DNA of 64,000 nucleotides from Streptomyces sclerotialus (GCF_040907265.1 NZ_JBFOHP010000002.1:186001-250000); one strand, 5' to 3'. Shown: positions 24,578-34,047, counted from the stretch's first letter. Translations and numbers: made by a program. Notes: generated by a model from the letters alone, not told the origin.

Positions 24578-26377
24578 TCACCATCCGAGAACCGCGAACC
24601 GGGCCTCGAAGTCGACCGGGTCGGCCACGAGGTTGGTCACGTCGATCCAGTACGTCGCGTAGGTGTCGCTGGCCCGCTCGACCCTGACCTTCCAGCGGAT
24701 CTGCGGGGCTCCGATGCGCGGGCTGGTCGGGACGACCGTCCACACCACATGCCAGTGGGCAGGCCAGTTGAAGGTGAACCAGCGGCCGGTACGGTTCCCC
24801 GCGAGGGTGCCCCGGAACTGGACGCCGACCCAGCTACTCGTCTGGAGGGCCGCCGGGATGAGCTGCCGCAGGTCGGGCCGCCTGCCGATGCGCTGGGTCG
24901 CCGGGCGGCCGGGCGCGTCCTGCTGCGGTGAGCCGGTGGAGCGCAGCAGCTGCCGGGCCCGTGCGGGTGACAGCGGGATGCGCCCGCTCGCGCGCAGGAC
25001 GCCCTGGGTGCTCGCCAGCGCGCCCACGACGATCGGCGAGGCGCTGGACGTACCGCTGAACTGGTCCGTGTACCAGAAGTCCGGATTGGCGCCTGCCTGG
25101 AGGTCGCCGTAGCCGGTGGTGGTCACCTCGCGCCCCCAGCCCTGCGCGTCCACGCAGGCGCCGTAGTTGGAGAAGTCCAGCCGGGACCGGTCCGGGCCGT
25201 GCTGGCGGCCGTGGGTGCCGGGCGGCGGCGCGCCGGCACCGACGATCACGGCGCCGGAGTCCAGCGCGGTGCGCCGGAAGGGGTTGCGCCACCAGGCCGG
25301 GAAGCCCGCCCTCGGCGTGTCGTAGTCGGAGTGGTCCAGGTCCTCCGCCCCGTTGCCCGCGGCCTCGACGACGGTGATTCCCCTGTTGACGGCGTAGCGG
25401 ATGGCCAGATAGTCGTCCGGCCACCACTCGACGGCGATGAAGCCCGCCTGGCCGACGCCGGTCGCGTGCGGCCCCGCACGGTGGATCTCCAGCAGGATGA
25501 TGTCGCCGGGGCCGAGGCGGTCGGCGGCGTTCCGGATGGCCGTGGCCGTGGGGATGGAGAAGGCGGACGCGCTGGTGACCGCGTCCGGCGCGATCCCGGT
25601 GACCCCGATGGCGTTGACGTCGCCACCGATTTCGCCGAGCACCGCGGTGCCGTGATCGGTGTCCGTGCTCCCGGTACCGGAGATGATGCCGCCCTGGTTC
25701 AGTCGCAGGTCCTCATGGGTGAAGCGCCAGCCCCACTCGCAGTCGATCACCCGGACGCCGGCACCGCGCCCGCCCGGCCGGGTCCACGCGTAGCGGGCGT
25801 CGACGCCGCCCGGAGCCGCGTCGAGATAGCCCTGCCGGGCGGTGAAGTCCGGGGTGACGGGCGGTGCGTCACCGCCCGTCGGCTGCATGTCGTTGAGCGG
25901 TGCGAGCTCGGCCTCGGCCTCCTCGCTCTCCTTCTTCGGGACGATCTCGGGGACGGCGAGGGCGACGGGGGGCTTGACGTACGCACCCTCCACGGCGTCC
26001 GATGCGCGGAGTTGTTCGGCCAGCGCGTCCAGCTGGTCGACCGGCGCTTCGACGTGGAAGAAGAGCCCCATCCGGTCGAGGATCTCCAGCGTGGCGTCGT
26101 CGGCCGCGGTACGCGTCGCGGCAGGCCCGGCCTGGGCGCGCAGCCTTTCCCGGTCCGCGCCGAACAACGGCCTGATGGTGACGTCCTCCTGGGCCGCCAC
26201 GGCGTCGAGACCGCTCACGGAGATGTCCGCCGCGGCGGTCGCACCGGTCGGGGTGATACGTACGCCGGCGTCGGCGCGCGTGACGCACACCAGCTCAGGG
26301 CGTCCGAAGAGTGGTCCGTGATCCGGCGCCGGGCCGTTGTTCCCCCGGCGGTTCTCCGCACCTGATCGCTGTGGCAC
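24578..26377 (-). CDS. S8 (subtilisin-like) serine protease with pro-domain and C-terminal beta domain
   Basis: A 599-residue protease. Residues about 60-150 form a pro-domain-like region (FFHVEAPVDQLDALAEQL, then VEGAYVKPP). The catalytic domain holds the full triad: Asp in VRVIDCEWGW near 211, His in DTDHGTAVLG near 241 and Ser in FSGTSSASPIVVGALA near 444, with the oxyanion Asn in EAAGNGAEDLD. The last 90 residues are a beta domain that also occurs as a separate gene downstream. I prefer the GTG at 26377, which follows AAGGAG by six bases, over the GTG at 26395. No secretion signal is seen, so it may act in the cytoplasm or be exported by an unusual route. Confidence 0.85.
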   Translation of the reverse strand: MPQRSGAENRRGNNGPAPDHGPLFGRPELVCVTRADAGVRITPTGATAAADISVSGLDAVAAQEDVTIRPLFGADRERLRAQAGPAATRTAADDATLEILDRMGLFFHVEAPVDQLDALAEQLRASDAVEGAYVKPPVALAVPEIVPKKESEEAEAELAPLNDMQPTGGDAPPVTPDFTARQGYLDAAPGGVDARYAWTRPGGRGAGVRVIDCEWGWRFTHEDLRLNQGGIISGTGSTDTDHGTAVLGEIGGDVNAIGVTGIAPDAVTSASAFSIPTATAIRNAADRLGPGDIILLEIHRAGPHATGVGQAGFIAVEWWPDDYLAIRYAVNRGITVVEAAGNGAEDLDHSDYDTPRAGFPAWWRNPFRRTALDSGAVIVGAGAPPPGTHGRQHGPDRSRLDFSNYGACVDAQGWGREVTTTGYGDLQAGANPDFWYTDQFSGTSSASPIVVGALASTQGVLRASGRIPLSPARARQLLRSTGSPQQDAPGRPATQRIGRRPDLRQLIPAALQTSSWVGVQFRGTLAGNRTGRWFTFNWPAHWHVVWTVVPTSPRIGAPQIRWKVRVERASDTYATYWIDVTNLVADPVDFEARFAVLGW

Positions 26378-26396
26378 AGCTGACTCCTTCACCACG

Positions 26397-26669
26397 TTAC
26401 GGAAGGTCCGCCGGTGGTTTCACATAGGCGGCCTCGACTGCCGGGTGACCGCGCAGGGCCGCGGCGACGGCCTCGGCGTCCACGCCGGCGGGGACGGCGA
26501 CCCGTTGCCATCCGATGAGGGCCGGGTCACCGACGCCGGGGTGCAACGGCTCCGCCGTGACGCCGAACCGCCGCTCCAGAAGGTTCCGCACGTCCACGAC
26601 ATCCGCGGTGCCCGCCGTCGCGGAATGCGGCGGCGTACGGAGTTGGATGATGACTTCGGCCTCGGCCAC
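26397..26669 (-). CDS. Stand-alone pro-domain-like (I9-type) protein upstream of the S8 protease
   Basis: A 90-residue protein whose C-terminal half (VPAGVDAEAVAAALRGHPAV, then EAAYVKPP) matches the end of the protease pro-domain (QLRASDAVEGAYVKPP). Separate pro-domain proteins of subtilases can be folding helpers or tight inhibitors; either is plausible here. The GTG start has a G-rich site (GGGGGG) seven bases before it, and the gene ends 19 bases before the preferred protease start. It is the first gene of the cassette. The family link to I9 is inferred from the shared motif and context. Confidence 0.65.
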   Translation of the reverse strand: MAEAEVIIQLRTPPHSATAGTADVVDVRNLLERRFGVTAEPLHPGVGDPALIGWQRVAVPAGVDAEAVAAALRGHPAVEAAYVKPPADLP

Positions 26670-26726
26670 AGGTCTGCCCCCCGAACACCTCCGGTGCCGC
26701 GGCCGAGTCCGAGCGGCCCGCTCGCG

Positions 26727-26818
26727 GTCACCGGGCCCGGCCGACCCCTGATGCCTTGATGAGGGCCTGTCACCGGGCCCGGCCGACCTTAATCAGGTCC
26801 TGTCACCGGACCGTCGCC
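26727..26818. repeat. Direct repeats upstream of the S8 cassette
   Basis: A 20-bp sequence beginning GTCACCGGGCCCGGCC occurs at 26727-26746 and 26769-26788, with a partial third copy from 26802. They lie between the MFS gene stop and the start of the protease cassette and may belong to its promoter region. Confidence 0.6.
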
Positions 26819-26871
26819 GCGGCGTCACCGCGTCCGGGGCGGAACCGGGCCGGGGTACGCCACCGCAGGGG

Positions 26872-28182
26872 TCACACAGTGACCGGCTCGGCCGGTGTTG
26901 CCTGCCGTGTCAGGCGGCCGGACCGCTGCAGCCCGTAAAGGGCAGCTGAGCAGGCAAGACCAAGGGCGAACAGCACGAGCCACGGCAGTGCGGACAGGCC
27001 GGCCGCCCGGGCGGCGTCCAGCGCGGCGCCGGTGAGCAGGTTGCCCAGGGTGATGCCGATGCCGCAGATGGTGTTGTAGAACCCGTAGTGAGTTGCGACC
27101 AGGCGGTCGCCCGAGAGGCGGACGATGGTGTCCATCTCGAAGGGGTACGCGATCATCGTTCCCAGGGCCAGCATCAGTGCGGCGAGGGTCGGCGGAAGTG
27201 CGGCCAGGAGCCACAGCCCGGGGCCGCCGGCCGGCACGGGCAGCGCTGCTGCCGCGAGCAACGGCACGAACGCGGTGCCCATCGTCAGCAGACCCAACGC
27301 CAGTGCGCGCCCGGGTGCCAGCCGTTCCTTGCACCACGCGGTCACCCGGGTCTGCCCGAGGATGGTGGTCAGGCCGGACACGGCGAAGAGCACGGCGACG
27401 GCGGCCGTGCCGAACGCACCGTCACCTCCCACCCTGCGGACCTCCAACGGGAGGGCCAGGTAGACCTGGAAGGAGAGCACGTACGACCCGATCATGGCGA
27501 GGGAGAACAGCAGGAACCCCCGGTTGGCCACTACCGTGCGCCACTGCGACAGGACGCGCTCCCGCTCCCGCTCCCGCTCCCGCCCGGGAGCCTGCTCCAC
27601 GTCGTCCGCCCGGCGCGCCGGCAGCGCGCGGATCTGCACCGCGCTCAGCACGGCGAAGACGGCGGCCGAGACCAGGCAGGTGACCCGGAAGTCGACGCCG
27701 GTCAGCAGCATGCCCACCATCGGGCCGAGCAGGATGCCGGCCTGGTAGAAGACGTTGAAGAGCGCGAACGCCTCGACCCTGCGTTCCCCCGCGTCGGCGG
27801 CCAGGTAGGCGCGTACGGCGGGGTTGAACAGCGCGCCCGCGAACCCGGTGGCCGCGGAGGCCCCGAGCAGTGCGGGCACCGAGTCGACCAGTCCGAGGGT
27901 GGCGAACCCGACGGTCCGCAGCACGCACCCGGCGACGATGAGTGGCTTGTACCCCAGGCGGTCGGCGAGTGTGCCGCCGATGAGGAACATGCCCTGCTGG
28001 CTGAAGTTCCGTACGCCCAGGATGAAGCCGACCAGCCAGCCGGCGAGCCCGAGGGTGCCGGAGAGATGGGCGGCCAGGTACGGCATCAGCATGTAGAAGC
28101 CGAGGTTGATGGTGAACTGGTTCACCATCAGCAGTTGGACGCTGCGGTCGTAGGAGCGGACCTGCCTGATCATGCTCTTCAT
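26872..28182 (-). CDS. MFS transporter
   Basis: A 436-residue protein with about twelve hydrophobic segments and the MFS loop motif [15 protein letters not shown] between helices two and three. The central cytoplasmic loop contains an unusual RERERERER run, encoded by a six-base repeat (CGCTCC on the plus strand near 27550-27580). Its ATG overlaps the stop of the upstream PLP enzyme gene (ATGA), so the two are translated together. Efflux of the PLP enzyme's product is a natural inference; the cargo is unknown. Confidence 0.85.
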   Translation of the reverse strand: MKSMIRQVRSYDRSVQLLMVNQFTINLGFYMLMPYLAAHLSGTLGLAGWLVGFILGVRNFSQQGMFLIGGTLADRLGYKPLIVAGCVLRTVGFATLGLVDSVPALLGASAATGFAGALFNPAVRAYLAADAGERRVEAFALFNVFYQAGILLGPMVGMLLTGVDFRVTCLVSAAVFAVLSAVQIRALPARRADDVEQAPGRERERERERVLSQWRTVVANRGFLLFSLAMIGSYVLSFQVYLALPLEVRRVGGDGAFGTAAVAVLFAVSGLTTILGQTRVTAWCKERLAPGRALALGLLTMGTAFVPLLAAAALPVPAGGPGLWLLAALPPTLAALMLALGTMIAYPFEMDTIVRLSGDRLVATHYGFYNTICGIGITLGNLLTGAALDAARAAGLSALPWLVLFALGLACSAALYGLQRSGRLTRQATPAEPVTV

Positions 28183-29357
28183 CGCGCGCGGCCTCCCTCG
28201 ATGCTCTCGGTCCGCACCGTTGGGGCGAGGGGGTCAGCGATCTCCGTGCAACGCGTCCAGCGGGTGACTTCCTTCTCGTCCGGGCGGCCGATCAGCTCCG
28301 GTTCCGGGCCGGGGCGTACGCCCAACAGGCCGTGCTCGGCGCAGTATTCGTCGTTGTAGACGGTCTCCAGGTAGCGCTGCGGGCCGTCGGGGAAGATCGC
28401 CGCGATGCGGGTGTCCCGGGGCAGGGTACGGGCCAGCCAGCCCGCCACCAGCGCGACCGCGCCGACGCTCCAGCCACCCGTCGCGTAGTGCGAGGACGCC
28501 AGCTGCCGGCAGGCCCACACGGACTCTGCGGGGGCGATCCAGTGCACCTCGCTGAAGTGCTCGTACGCGACGTTGCGCGGGTAGATGCTGGACCCGAGGC
28601 CCCGCATCAGCCGGGTACGCGCGGGCTGGCCGAAGATGGTCGAGCCGACGGTGTCCACGCCGACGAGACGCATCCCCGGGTAGAGCTGGCGCAGGACGCG
28701 GGAGACCCCTGCGGAGTGTCCGCCGGTGCCGACGCTGCAGACCAGTACGTCGATGTGGCCGAGCTGCGCGGCGAGCTCCAGGGCGAGCGGTGTGTAGGCG
28801 GCGACGTTGTCCGGGTTGCCGTACTGGTCCGGACACCAGGCGCCCGGCTGCCGGGCCAGGAGCTCGGTGACCCGGTCGCGACGCGCCTGCTGCCAGCCAC
28901 CGGTGGGGTGCGGCGCGGGCACCATGTCGACGGTGGCGCCGTACGCGGTCAGCAGCCGCGTCATGGACGGTTCGAGGCCCGGGTCGGTGACGAGGGTGAC
29001 GGGGTGGCCGTGCACCATGCCGGCCAGGGCGAGGCCGAGTCCCAGGGTGCCGCTGGTCGACTCGACGATCGGGGCGCCGGGGAGCAGGTCGCCGCGGGCT
29101 CGGGCGCGTTCCACCATGTGCAGCCCGGGCCGGTCCTTGATACCGCCGGGATTGAAGCCCTCCAGCTTGGCCCAGAAGCCGCGGTCGGGCGAGGTGAAGG
29201 GCTGGGACACCCGGAGTACGGGCGTTCCGCCGACCAGTCCGCGAAGGGACGAGTCGGCAGGGGTGAAGCCGGTGAGGTCAGTCGTCGTCGCCGGGGTGGG
29301 CTGCACGGCGGGCACATTGCTCTTGGGCAGGGCATGCCTCTTGGTCGGAGAGTGCAT
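28179..29357 (-). CDS. PLP-dependent cysteine synthase-family enzyme
   Basis: A 392-residue fold-type II PLP enzyme. The cofactor lysine is in [14 protein letters not shown] near residue 75, the substrate loop is [15 protein letters not shown], and the phosphate-binding glycines are [14 protein letters not shown] near 210. The extended N- and C-termini set it apart from housekeeping CysK; it is closer in length to SbnA-like or cystathionine synthase-like proteins. It is coupled to an MFS exporter gene. A beta-replacement reaction giving an unusual amino acid that is then exported is a reasonable guess. Confidence 0.8.
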   Translation of the reverse strand: MHSPTKRHALPKSNVPAVQPTPATTTDLTGFTPADSSLRGLVGGTPVLRVSQPFTSPDRGFWAKLEGFNPGGIKDRPGLHMVERARARGDLLPGAPIVESTSGTLGLGLALAGMVHGHPVTLVTDPGLEPSMTRLLTAYGATVDMVPAPHPTGGWQQARRDRVTELLARQPGAWCPDQYGNPDNVAAYTPLALELAAQLGHIDVLVCSVGTGGHSAGVSRVLRQLYPGMRLVGVDTVGSTIFGQPARTRLMRGLGSSIYPRNVAYEHFSEVHWIAPAESVWACRQLASSHYATGGWSVGAVALVAGWLARTLPRDTRIAAIFPDGPQRYLETVYNDEYCAEHGLLGVRPGPEPELIGRPDEKEVTRWTRCTEIADPLAPTVRTESIEGGRAR

Positions 29358-29474
29358 CGTTTCGCTCTCGTTCAGTGCTGGCGTTCGGTCGGGGCGCTCA
29401 TCTCGCGTGCCGTGCGGTCGGGCGTGGCACGCGGCAGGCCGGCTCGGGGGGGGGACCGGCCGCGGCGGCGGCGC

Positions 29475-29930
29475 CTATATGCGCCACCGGCAGACGGCGG
29501 CCAGCACGGTCCGTCCCTCCCTCGGAATCCGGCTCCTCGCGTCAGCGGGAGCAAGCCGCCGCCGTGGCCAGGCGCCCAAGGTCGTCAGCACGGCCACCGC
29601 GTGCGCGGTCGCTCCCGCTCTCACGGGAGGCTGCTGGGCGGTTCGGAAAACCGTGTCGGTGTCCCAGTACGGGCAGTGGCCGGTGTCCCAGTACGGGCAG
29701 TGGCCGGTACCGGTGGCGGCCTCGGCAGGTGCGGGAGGTACGGGAGGTGCGGGTGCCGCCGCGGCGTGGTGGTCCAGCTGCGCCGGCATGCCGCCGCAGT
29801 CCGGAGCGGTGAGCAGCAACAGGCTCAGCAGGGCCCACACCAGGCGGCGCGTCCAGAACGAGCGTGCCGACGGGGAGCGGCCGTGGGGGCGAGCCGGCGG
29901 ATTCAGTGGAACGAGAAAACAGGGCGGCAC
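29475..29930 (-). CDS. Small membrane-associated protein with duplicated GHCPYWDT motif
   Basis: A 151-residue frame supported by a GGAGG site five bases before its GTG start. Near residue 32 there is a hydrophobic helix (LVWALLSLLLLTAPDCGG), then a His/Ala/Pro-rich stretch and an exact duplication of GHCPYWDT. The duplication is a perfect 24-bp repeat at 29657-29704. No family is recognised. The Cys and His content suggests metal or thiol chemistry outside the membrane, but this is speculation. It lies between the DUF6153-like gene and the PLP enzyme gene on the same strand. Confidence 0.5.
   Translation of the reverse strand: MPPCFLVPLNPPARPHGRSPSARSFWTRRLVWALLSLLLLTAPDCGGMPAQLDHHAAAAPAPPVPPAPAEAATGTGHCPYWDTGHCPYWDTDTVFRTAQQPPVRAGATAHAVAVLTTLGAWPRRRLAPADARSRIPREGRTVLAAVCRWRI
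29657..29704. repeat. Perfect 24-bp tandem duplication within a gene
   Basis: Copies at 29657-29680 and 29681-29704 are identical (CGGTGTCCCAGTACGGGCAG in part) and keep the frame of the minus-strand gene, doubling eight residues. Confidence 0.9.
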
Positions 29931-30077
29931 AAGTCCTCCGCGCGGTGGCCGCCCTCCTCAAGCCGAGGAGGACGACGAGCAGGGATCAACGGGATGACGG
30001 GAGAGCCGTCGACCATGCCAGCGCCGCCGGTGAAAAACGGCATGCGTGGGAGGCCGGACGCTGAGCAGCGCCGACCT

Positions 30078-30545
30078 CTAGATACGCAGGACCGTTGGTT
30101 CCGCTGAGGGGGTTATCGAAGCCTCAAGATCCCGCTCCGCCGGAGCTCGGACGTGCCCCTCCACGACAGGCACACCGCATGCCCACGCCGCGTCCAGGGG
30201 CGACAGGCTGGGCGCCACCAACTCCGGCGCCTGTTCCGGCTGCCCCAACGCACAGTCGTCGACGAACTGATGCGAACCGTGCCCGCCATGGTGGCCACCC
30301 GGCTCGCCCTTCGCGGCATCGGAGCCGGTCGCGGCGCTCGCGACGACGTCGTTCGCCGTACCGGGGGTCGACGAAACCGCGGACGCTGAAATGCTGCCGG
30401 CGTCAGGAGTGTGACGCATCGTCACGTCAGGGCTGACGACATGTGTGTAGAACAGCCCGAAAAGGAGCAAGCCCAGCCACAGCACATGCAGCGGAGCCGC
30501 TGTTGTGCGGGTCCGCCATGCACCGGAAGGTGACCAGGCCGTCAT
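30078..30545 (-). CDS. DUF6153-like small membrane protein
   Basis: A 155-residue protein with one N-terminal helix (LHVLWLGLLLFGLFYTHVV near residues 20-38), then a Ser/Ala linker, a His-rich HHGGHGSH cluster and a single Cys. This matches the plan I remember for DUF6153, a streptomycete family with a helix followed by His/Cys-rich extracellular sequence. The ATG at 30545 is preceded by AGGAT at a suitable distance. The histidine cluster hints at metal binding. Family assignment is from memory and layout. Confidence 0.55.
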   Translation of the reverse strand: MTAWSPSGAWRTRTTAAPLHVLWLGLLLFGLFYTHVVSPDVTMRHTPDAGSISASAVSSTPGTANDVVASAATGSDAAKGEPGGHHGGHGSHQFVDDCALGQPEQAPELVAPSLSPLDAAWACGVPVVEGHVRAPAERDLEASITPSAEPTVLRI

Positions 30546-30657
30546 CACGCCGTGATCCTAACCCGCCGACGGTGCCGCACCACCCATCTCTCGTGAAACA
30601 CAGCGTGAACAAGCCTGGCGCCGCAGAAACTGTCTCTTTTCTGCTGCAACAGGCCGG

Positions 30658-31467
30658 TCAGCGCAGCAGCAGTTGAAGGCCGCCGAGTACCGTCGCGCCG
30701 ATCACCAGATGTTCGAACAGTCGCTGATTGATCCGGTCCACGCAGCGCTTGCCGAGGTACGCGCCGGGGAGAACGAAGAGCACGAGGGCCGCGTCCAGGA
30801 GCAGTGACTGGCCGTCGATCAGGCCGAGGCCGGCGCTGAAGGGCAGCTTGGAGGTGTTGACGATCAGGAAGAACCAGGCCGACGTGCCGAGGAAACCGAG
30901 CTTTTTGAAGCCCGTGGAGATGAGGTAGAGGGACATCACCGGGCCACCCGCGTTGGCCACCATGGTGGTGAAGCCGCCGAGCACACCGTACGAGCGCGTC
31001 TTCAGGCGGACGAGGCCCGGCCCAGCTCCCCTCTCCAGCTCGCCCCCCGCCTCGCCGGAGCCTGCCTCGCCGGAGCCCGTGTCGCCGGAGCCCGTGTCGC
31101 CGGCGGCGCGCCTGCGCCACATCGTGACCGCGGCCATGAAGAGGAGGATCGCTCCGATCGACACGCGCACCGCCGCGTCGTCCGCCCACAGCATGAAGAG
31201 CGTGCCCGCCACGACACCGGCGGCGACCGCGGGGAACAGCCGCCACAGCGTGGGCCAGTGGGCGTGACGCCGGTAGGTGAGTACCGCCAGCACGTCCCCG
31301 GCGATGAGCAGGGGCAGCAGTACACCGGTGGATTCGCGGGCGGGCAGGACGGCAGCGAAGACCGCGAGGCTGATGGTGTTGGCTCCGCTGACGGCGGTCT
31401 TGGAGAAGCCGACGAGGCCCGCGGCCGCGGCGAGCGCCAGGAATTCCCAGAGGGTGACAGTGTTCAT
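30658..31467 (-). CDS. TauE/SafE-family sulfite exporter-like membrane protein
   Basis: A 269-residue protein with about eight hydrophobic helices. The first, LALAAAAGLVGFSKTAVSG, and the later GGFTTMVANAGGPVMSLYL (read in parts) are the two halves of the TauE/SafE repeat. The loop between them contains four five-residue repeats (GSGDT, GSGEA) from 15-bp tandem units near 31050-31110. The ATG at 31467 has a modest upstream site. Members move sulfite, sulfonates or other organic acids; the cargo here is not visible. Confidence 0.85.
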   Translation of the reverse strand: MNTVTLWEFLALAAAAGLVGFSKTAVSGANTISLAVFAAVLPARESTGVLLPLLIAGDVLAVLTYRRHAHWPTLWRLFPAVAAGVVAGTLFMLWADDAAVRVSIGAILLFMAAVTMWRRRAAGDTGSGDTGSGEAGSGEAGGELERGAGPGLVRLKTRSYGVLGGFTTMVANAGGPVMSLYLISTGFKKLGFLGTSAWFFLIVNTSKLPFSAGLGLIDGQSLLLDAALVLFVLPGAYLGKRCVDRINQRLFEHLVIGATVLGGLQLLLR

Positions 31468-31551
31468 GGAGGAACCGATGCTATTCCCGGCTGATCTCGG
31501 TCCCGGCGGCCGGGCGGCAGTCACGCAGAGTACTCCGGCAAAGTACTCCGC

Positions 31552-32298
31552 ATGACGACCCCCGCAGAGCTGCTCCGCTCCTTCGCCCGCACCCGCGCCT
31601 CGCTGGACGGTGAGGAGGTCACGTACTGGTGGTCCGGGGACGTGTACTCCTGGGCCCCCGACGAGCCCTACCAGCGCGTATTCGGCTTCGAAGGGCTCAA
31701 CGTCGCCCGCCTCGTCCAGGATGCCGAGGACGGCCCGGACACCTACCGACTGCTCACCCGCGAAGCCGCCTTCTACCTCGACCCCGTTACGCGCGAGATC
31801 CTGGAGACCTGGCAGGACCTGCCGGTGGTGCACGTCTGGAACGATCCGGCGAACCAGAAGTGGCGTCCCTTCCCGATCCCGACGACCGACCTCGGCGACA
31901 AGATCAGCTTCAACCTGGAGATCCCGCTCGCCTATCCCTCTCCGCTGCCGGTGGCCCAGTACCCCGTTCACTCGGCCGACGACACGTACAAGGCCCTGGA
32001 GCTCTTCCAGTTCTTCGCCGACGCCGCCGACCTGGCCGGCCCGGCGCCCAGCGTCCCGGCCACCATGTCGTGGACCCGGATGTCCCCGTGGCTTCCGTGG
32101 ATGGCCCGCGGCCAGCGGCCCGGGGGCCTCACCTACCACTGCCGGGGCCGCAAGCTCGGCTCGTACGCCGAGGTTCCCGAGCGCACCCGTGCCTACATCG
32201 CCGCCCACCAACCGAAGTTCGCCCAGGCCCCGGAGAGGTGGAGCGAGCCGAACGAGACGAGCTGGACGTACTTCCGCAAGCTCAACCCGCCGGAGTAG
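31552..32298 (+). CDS. DUF1838-family protein
   Basis: A 248-residue protein with no signal peptide. It contains VTYWWSGDVYSWAPDEPYQR near residue 25, FGFEGLNVARLV, a DPVTREILETWQ strand, and a C-terminal TWTYFRKLNPPE-like ending. The tryptophan-rich pattern agrees with DUF1838, a family without known function often found as a single gene. It is divergent from the TauE-like gene, 84 bases away. Confidence 0.6.
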   Translation: MTTPAELLRSFARTRASLDGEEVTYWWSGDVYSWAPDEPYQRVFGFEGLNVARLVQDAEDGPDTYRLLTREAAFYLDPVTREILETWQDLPVVHVWNDPANQKWRPFPIPTTDLGDKISFNLEIPLAYPSPLPVAQYPVHSADDTYKALELFQFFADAADLAGPAPSVPATMSWTRMSPWLPWMARGQRPGGLTYHCRGRKLGSYAEVPERTRAYIAAHQPKFAQAPERWSEPNETSWTYFRKLNPPE

Positions 32299-32472
32299 CC
32301 GCCGGACCACCGGCGTCGAGCACGGGCCGGGACAGGCGGCTGACCAGCATGGACACGAGGGACCGTGTCCGGGACACGCCAGGGCTGTCCGGGACACCCG
32401 TTTTCCGTTCCCACCGCTCTCGGCTTGCCCGAGGATCGTCCCGCCAGCCACTTCGACCTCGAAGGGAACAAC

Positions 32473-32739
32473 ATGCGTACTCGACTCGCGCTTGCCGGTG
32501 CCGCGCTGGGAGCCGCCCTGCTGACCGGTGCTTCCGTCGCCACCGCGCAGGCCGCTCCGGTGTCTCCCGGCACGAGCACGACGACGGCCGTGGCGCCGGG
32601 CGCCTACTCGTGGATCTACGTCGGCACCTACCGCACGCACAAGGAGTGCTACAACGACGGCAAGAACTCCGTCTACTCCCAGTGGGACTGCAAGCCGGTC
32701 AACGGGAAGTACCAGCTCTGGGTGAACGACGCTTCGTAA
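32473..32739 (+). CDS. Small secreted protein
   Basis: An 88-residue protein with a typical Sec signal: MRTR followed by LALAGAALGAALLTGASVAT and an AQA cleavage site near residue 27. The mature part is about 60 residues with two Cys (HKECYNDG and WDCKPVNG) that may form one disulfide, and many aromatic residues (YSWIYVGTYRTH). A GAAGGGA site precedes the ATG. Similar short secreted proteins are common in streptomycetes and their roles are mostly unknown. Confidence 0.75.
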   Translation: MRTRLALAGAALGAALLTGASVATAQAAPVSPGTSTTTAVAPGAYSWIYVGTYRTHKECYNDGKNSVYSQWDCKPVNGKYQLWVNDAS

Positions 32740-32797
32740 GCAGGCGATGACGGCCTGAGCCGCCGCGGCGCGCTCAGCAGGCCTCACGGAACGCTCA

Positions 32798-32827
32798 GCG
32801 GCGCTGCACCTTCTGGTGCGGCGCCGC
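32798..32827. terminator. Bidirectional hairpin terminator
   Basis: GCGGCGCTGCACC at 32798-32810 pairs with GGTGCGGCGCCGC at 32815-32827 (12 of 13 pairs) around a TTCT loop. It lies between two genes that point at each other, as a shared terminator would. Confidence 0.75.
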
Positions 32828-32878
32828 CGTACGGATGCAGCCGGCTCTCAGATGGAGACCGTCGAGCCTGCGCCGAGC

Positions 32879-33329
32879 TCACGTGTCGTCGGAGTCCATT
32901 GTCGCGCTCAGCACCCGCAAGGCGTCGTGGTACCGCCGGCGGTCGAAGTGGAACGGGCCGAACGCCGTGCAGTCGCGTTCTGCACGGTGCGGCTGCTCGA
33001 AAGAGTCCCAGGTCACGACGGCAGCTGTCGCGGTGATGCAGGCCATGAGCGGCCAGCACCCCCACTCGCCGCACTCACAGCCGAGCACGGGCGTTCGCTG
33101 CCCCATTGCGTTGGCGGACCGTCCGTGGAAGTGGTCCGTCATGGGCCCGAACCGGAAGAACTGCGGGATGAGACCGCCGTAGGCGTCACCTGCGGGTCGC
33201 ATCTTGGCGCCGGTCTCGAACCCTGTCGATCAGCTCGGTGAGCGGTATTCCGTCGATGCGGGGGACGGCCTCGTGTACGCCGAGATCGTCGCGAAGCTGG
33301 TGGCCGAAGCTGATCACATTTCTGGTCAT
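32879..33329 (-). pseudogene. Conserved hypothetical protein, frameshifted
   Basis: The N-terminal part (from ATG 33329, MTRNVISFGHQLRDDLG to LTELIDR) and the C-terminal part (ETGAKMRPAGDAYGG, ECGEWGCWPLMACI, WDSFEQPHR, FGPFHFDRR) lie in different frames that meet near 33220, at GACAGGGTTCGAG. One G fewer would give LTELIDRFETGAK and join them into a protein of about 149 residues. The CECGEWGCWPL motif may bind a metal. Similar whole proteins are, as I recall, present in other streptomycetes. No function is known. The start is uncertain because AGGAG touches the ATG. Confidence 0.65.
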
Positions 33330-33540
33330 CTCCTGGCTGTCCCAGCTCACCCTTTCTCTCCAGCTGTCGTACACCGCTGACCGACTGGCTGAATCCGGCC
33401 ATGTTGCGCCAGAAGGGGAACGAACTTCGTTAGGTGGCGGTTGAGTTCGGGGTGACCGCCGGTACGTTTGCCTGACGCAAAAGGGTTCACCGGGTGCGGT
33501 GCGGCGGGGTGGTGAAATCCGCCGAAGGGACGGGGGTCCG

Positions 33541-34047
33541 ATGCTTACGTGGGCCGAGGGCGCGTTGTACGGCGCCGGCGGCGGGCTGGTCGTCGAGGCC
33601 GTCGTGACGTTCGGGCGACTGCATGCGTGGCAGCAGGCGCGGCATGCGGCGAGGGTGGCCGCCGAGGCGTTGCCGCAGCTCAACACGTATATCGATCCGC
33701 CCGCTGATGCGCTCGCCGCGCTCTTCCGCATCGTGCTGGGCGGCGCGGCGGGCTGGCTGCTCCACGGCGAACTGGCAGGGGTGTTCGCGGCCGTCGCGGT
33801 GGGGGCTTCGGCGCCTGCCGTCCTCGCCCAGATGGGGAGCGCCACCACGGTCACCGAGGCGCTCCAGGTGGGGGCCGTCCCCGGCGCCGCTCCCGCGGCA
33901 GCTCCCGCCGCGCCCACCGCACCGGCTCCTCCATCCGCACCGGCCCCTCCCTCCGCACCGGCCGCCACCACCCAGGCTCCTTCCAGCGTCCCGACGCAGC
34001 CCGGGCCACCGGGAGTCGATCAGGTTCGAGGGGAGGCCGCCCCGTGA
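33541..34047 (+). CDS. Small membrane protein, first gene of the Lon-like/WD40 operon
   Basis: A 168-residue protein. Residues 1-20 (WAEGALYGAGGGLVVEAVV) and about 60-105 (LFRIVLGGAAGWLLHGELAG and the following Ala/Val-rich segment) are hydrophobic, so two or three membrane passes are likely. The C-terminal 60 residues are Pro/Ala-rich with a doubled APPSAP unit. No family is recognised. A G-rich site precedes the ATG. Its stop overlaps the next start (GTGA), making it the first of four coupled genes. Confidence 0.65.
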   Translation: MLTWAEGALYGAGGGLVVEAVVTFGRLHAWQQARHAARVAAEALPQLNTYIDPPADALAALFRIVLGGAAGWLLHGELAGVFAAVAVGASAPAVLAQMGSATTVTEALQVGAVPGAAPAAAPAAPTAPAPPSAPAPPSAPAATTQAPSSVPTQPGPPGVDQVRGEAAP

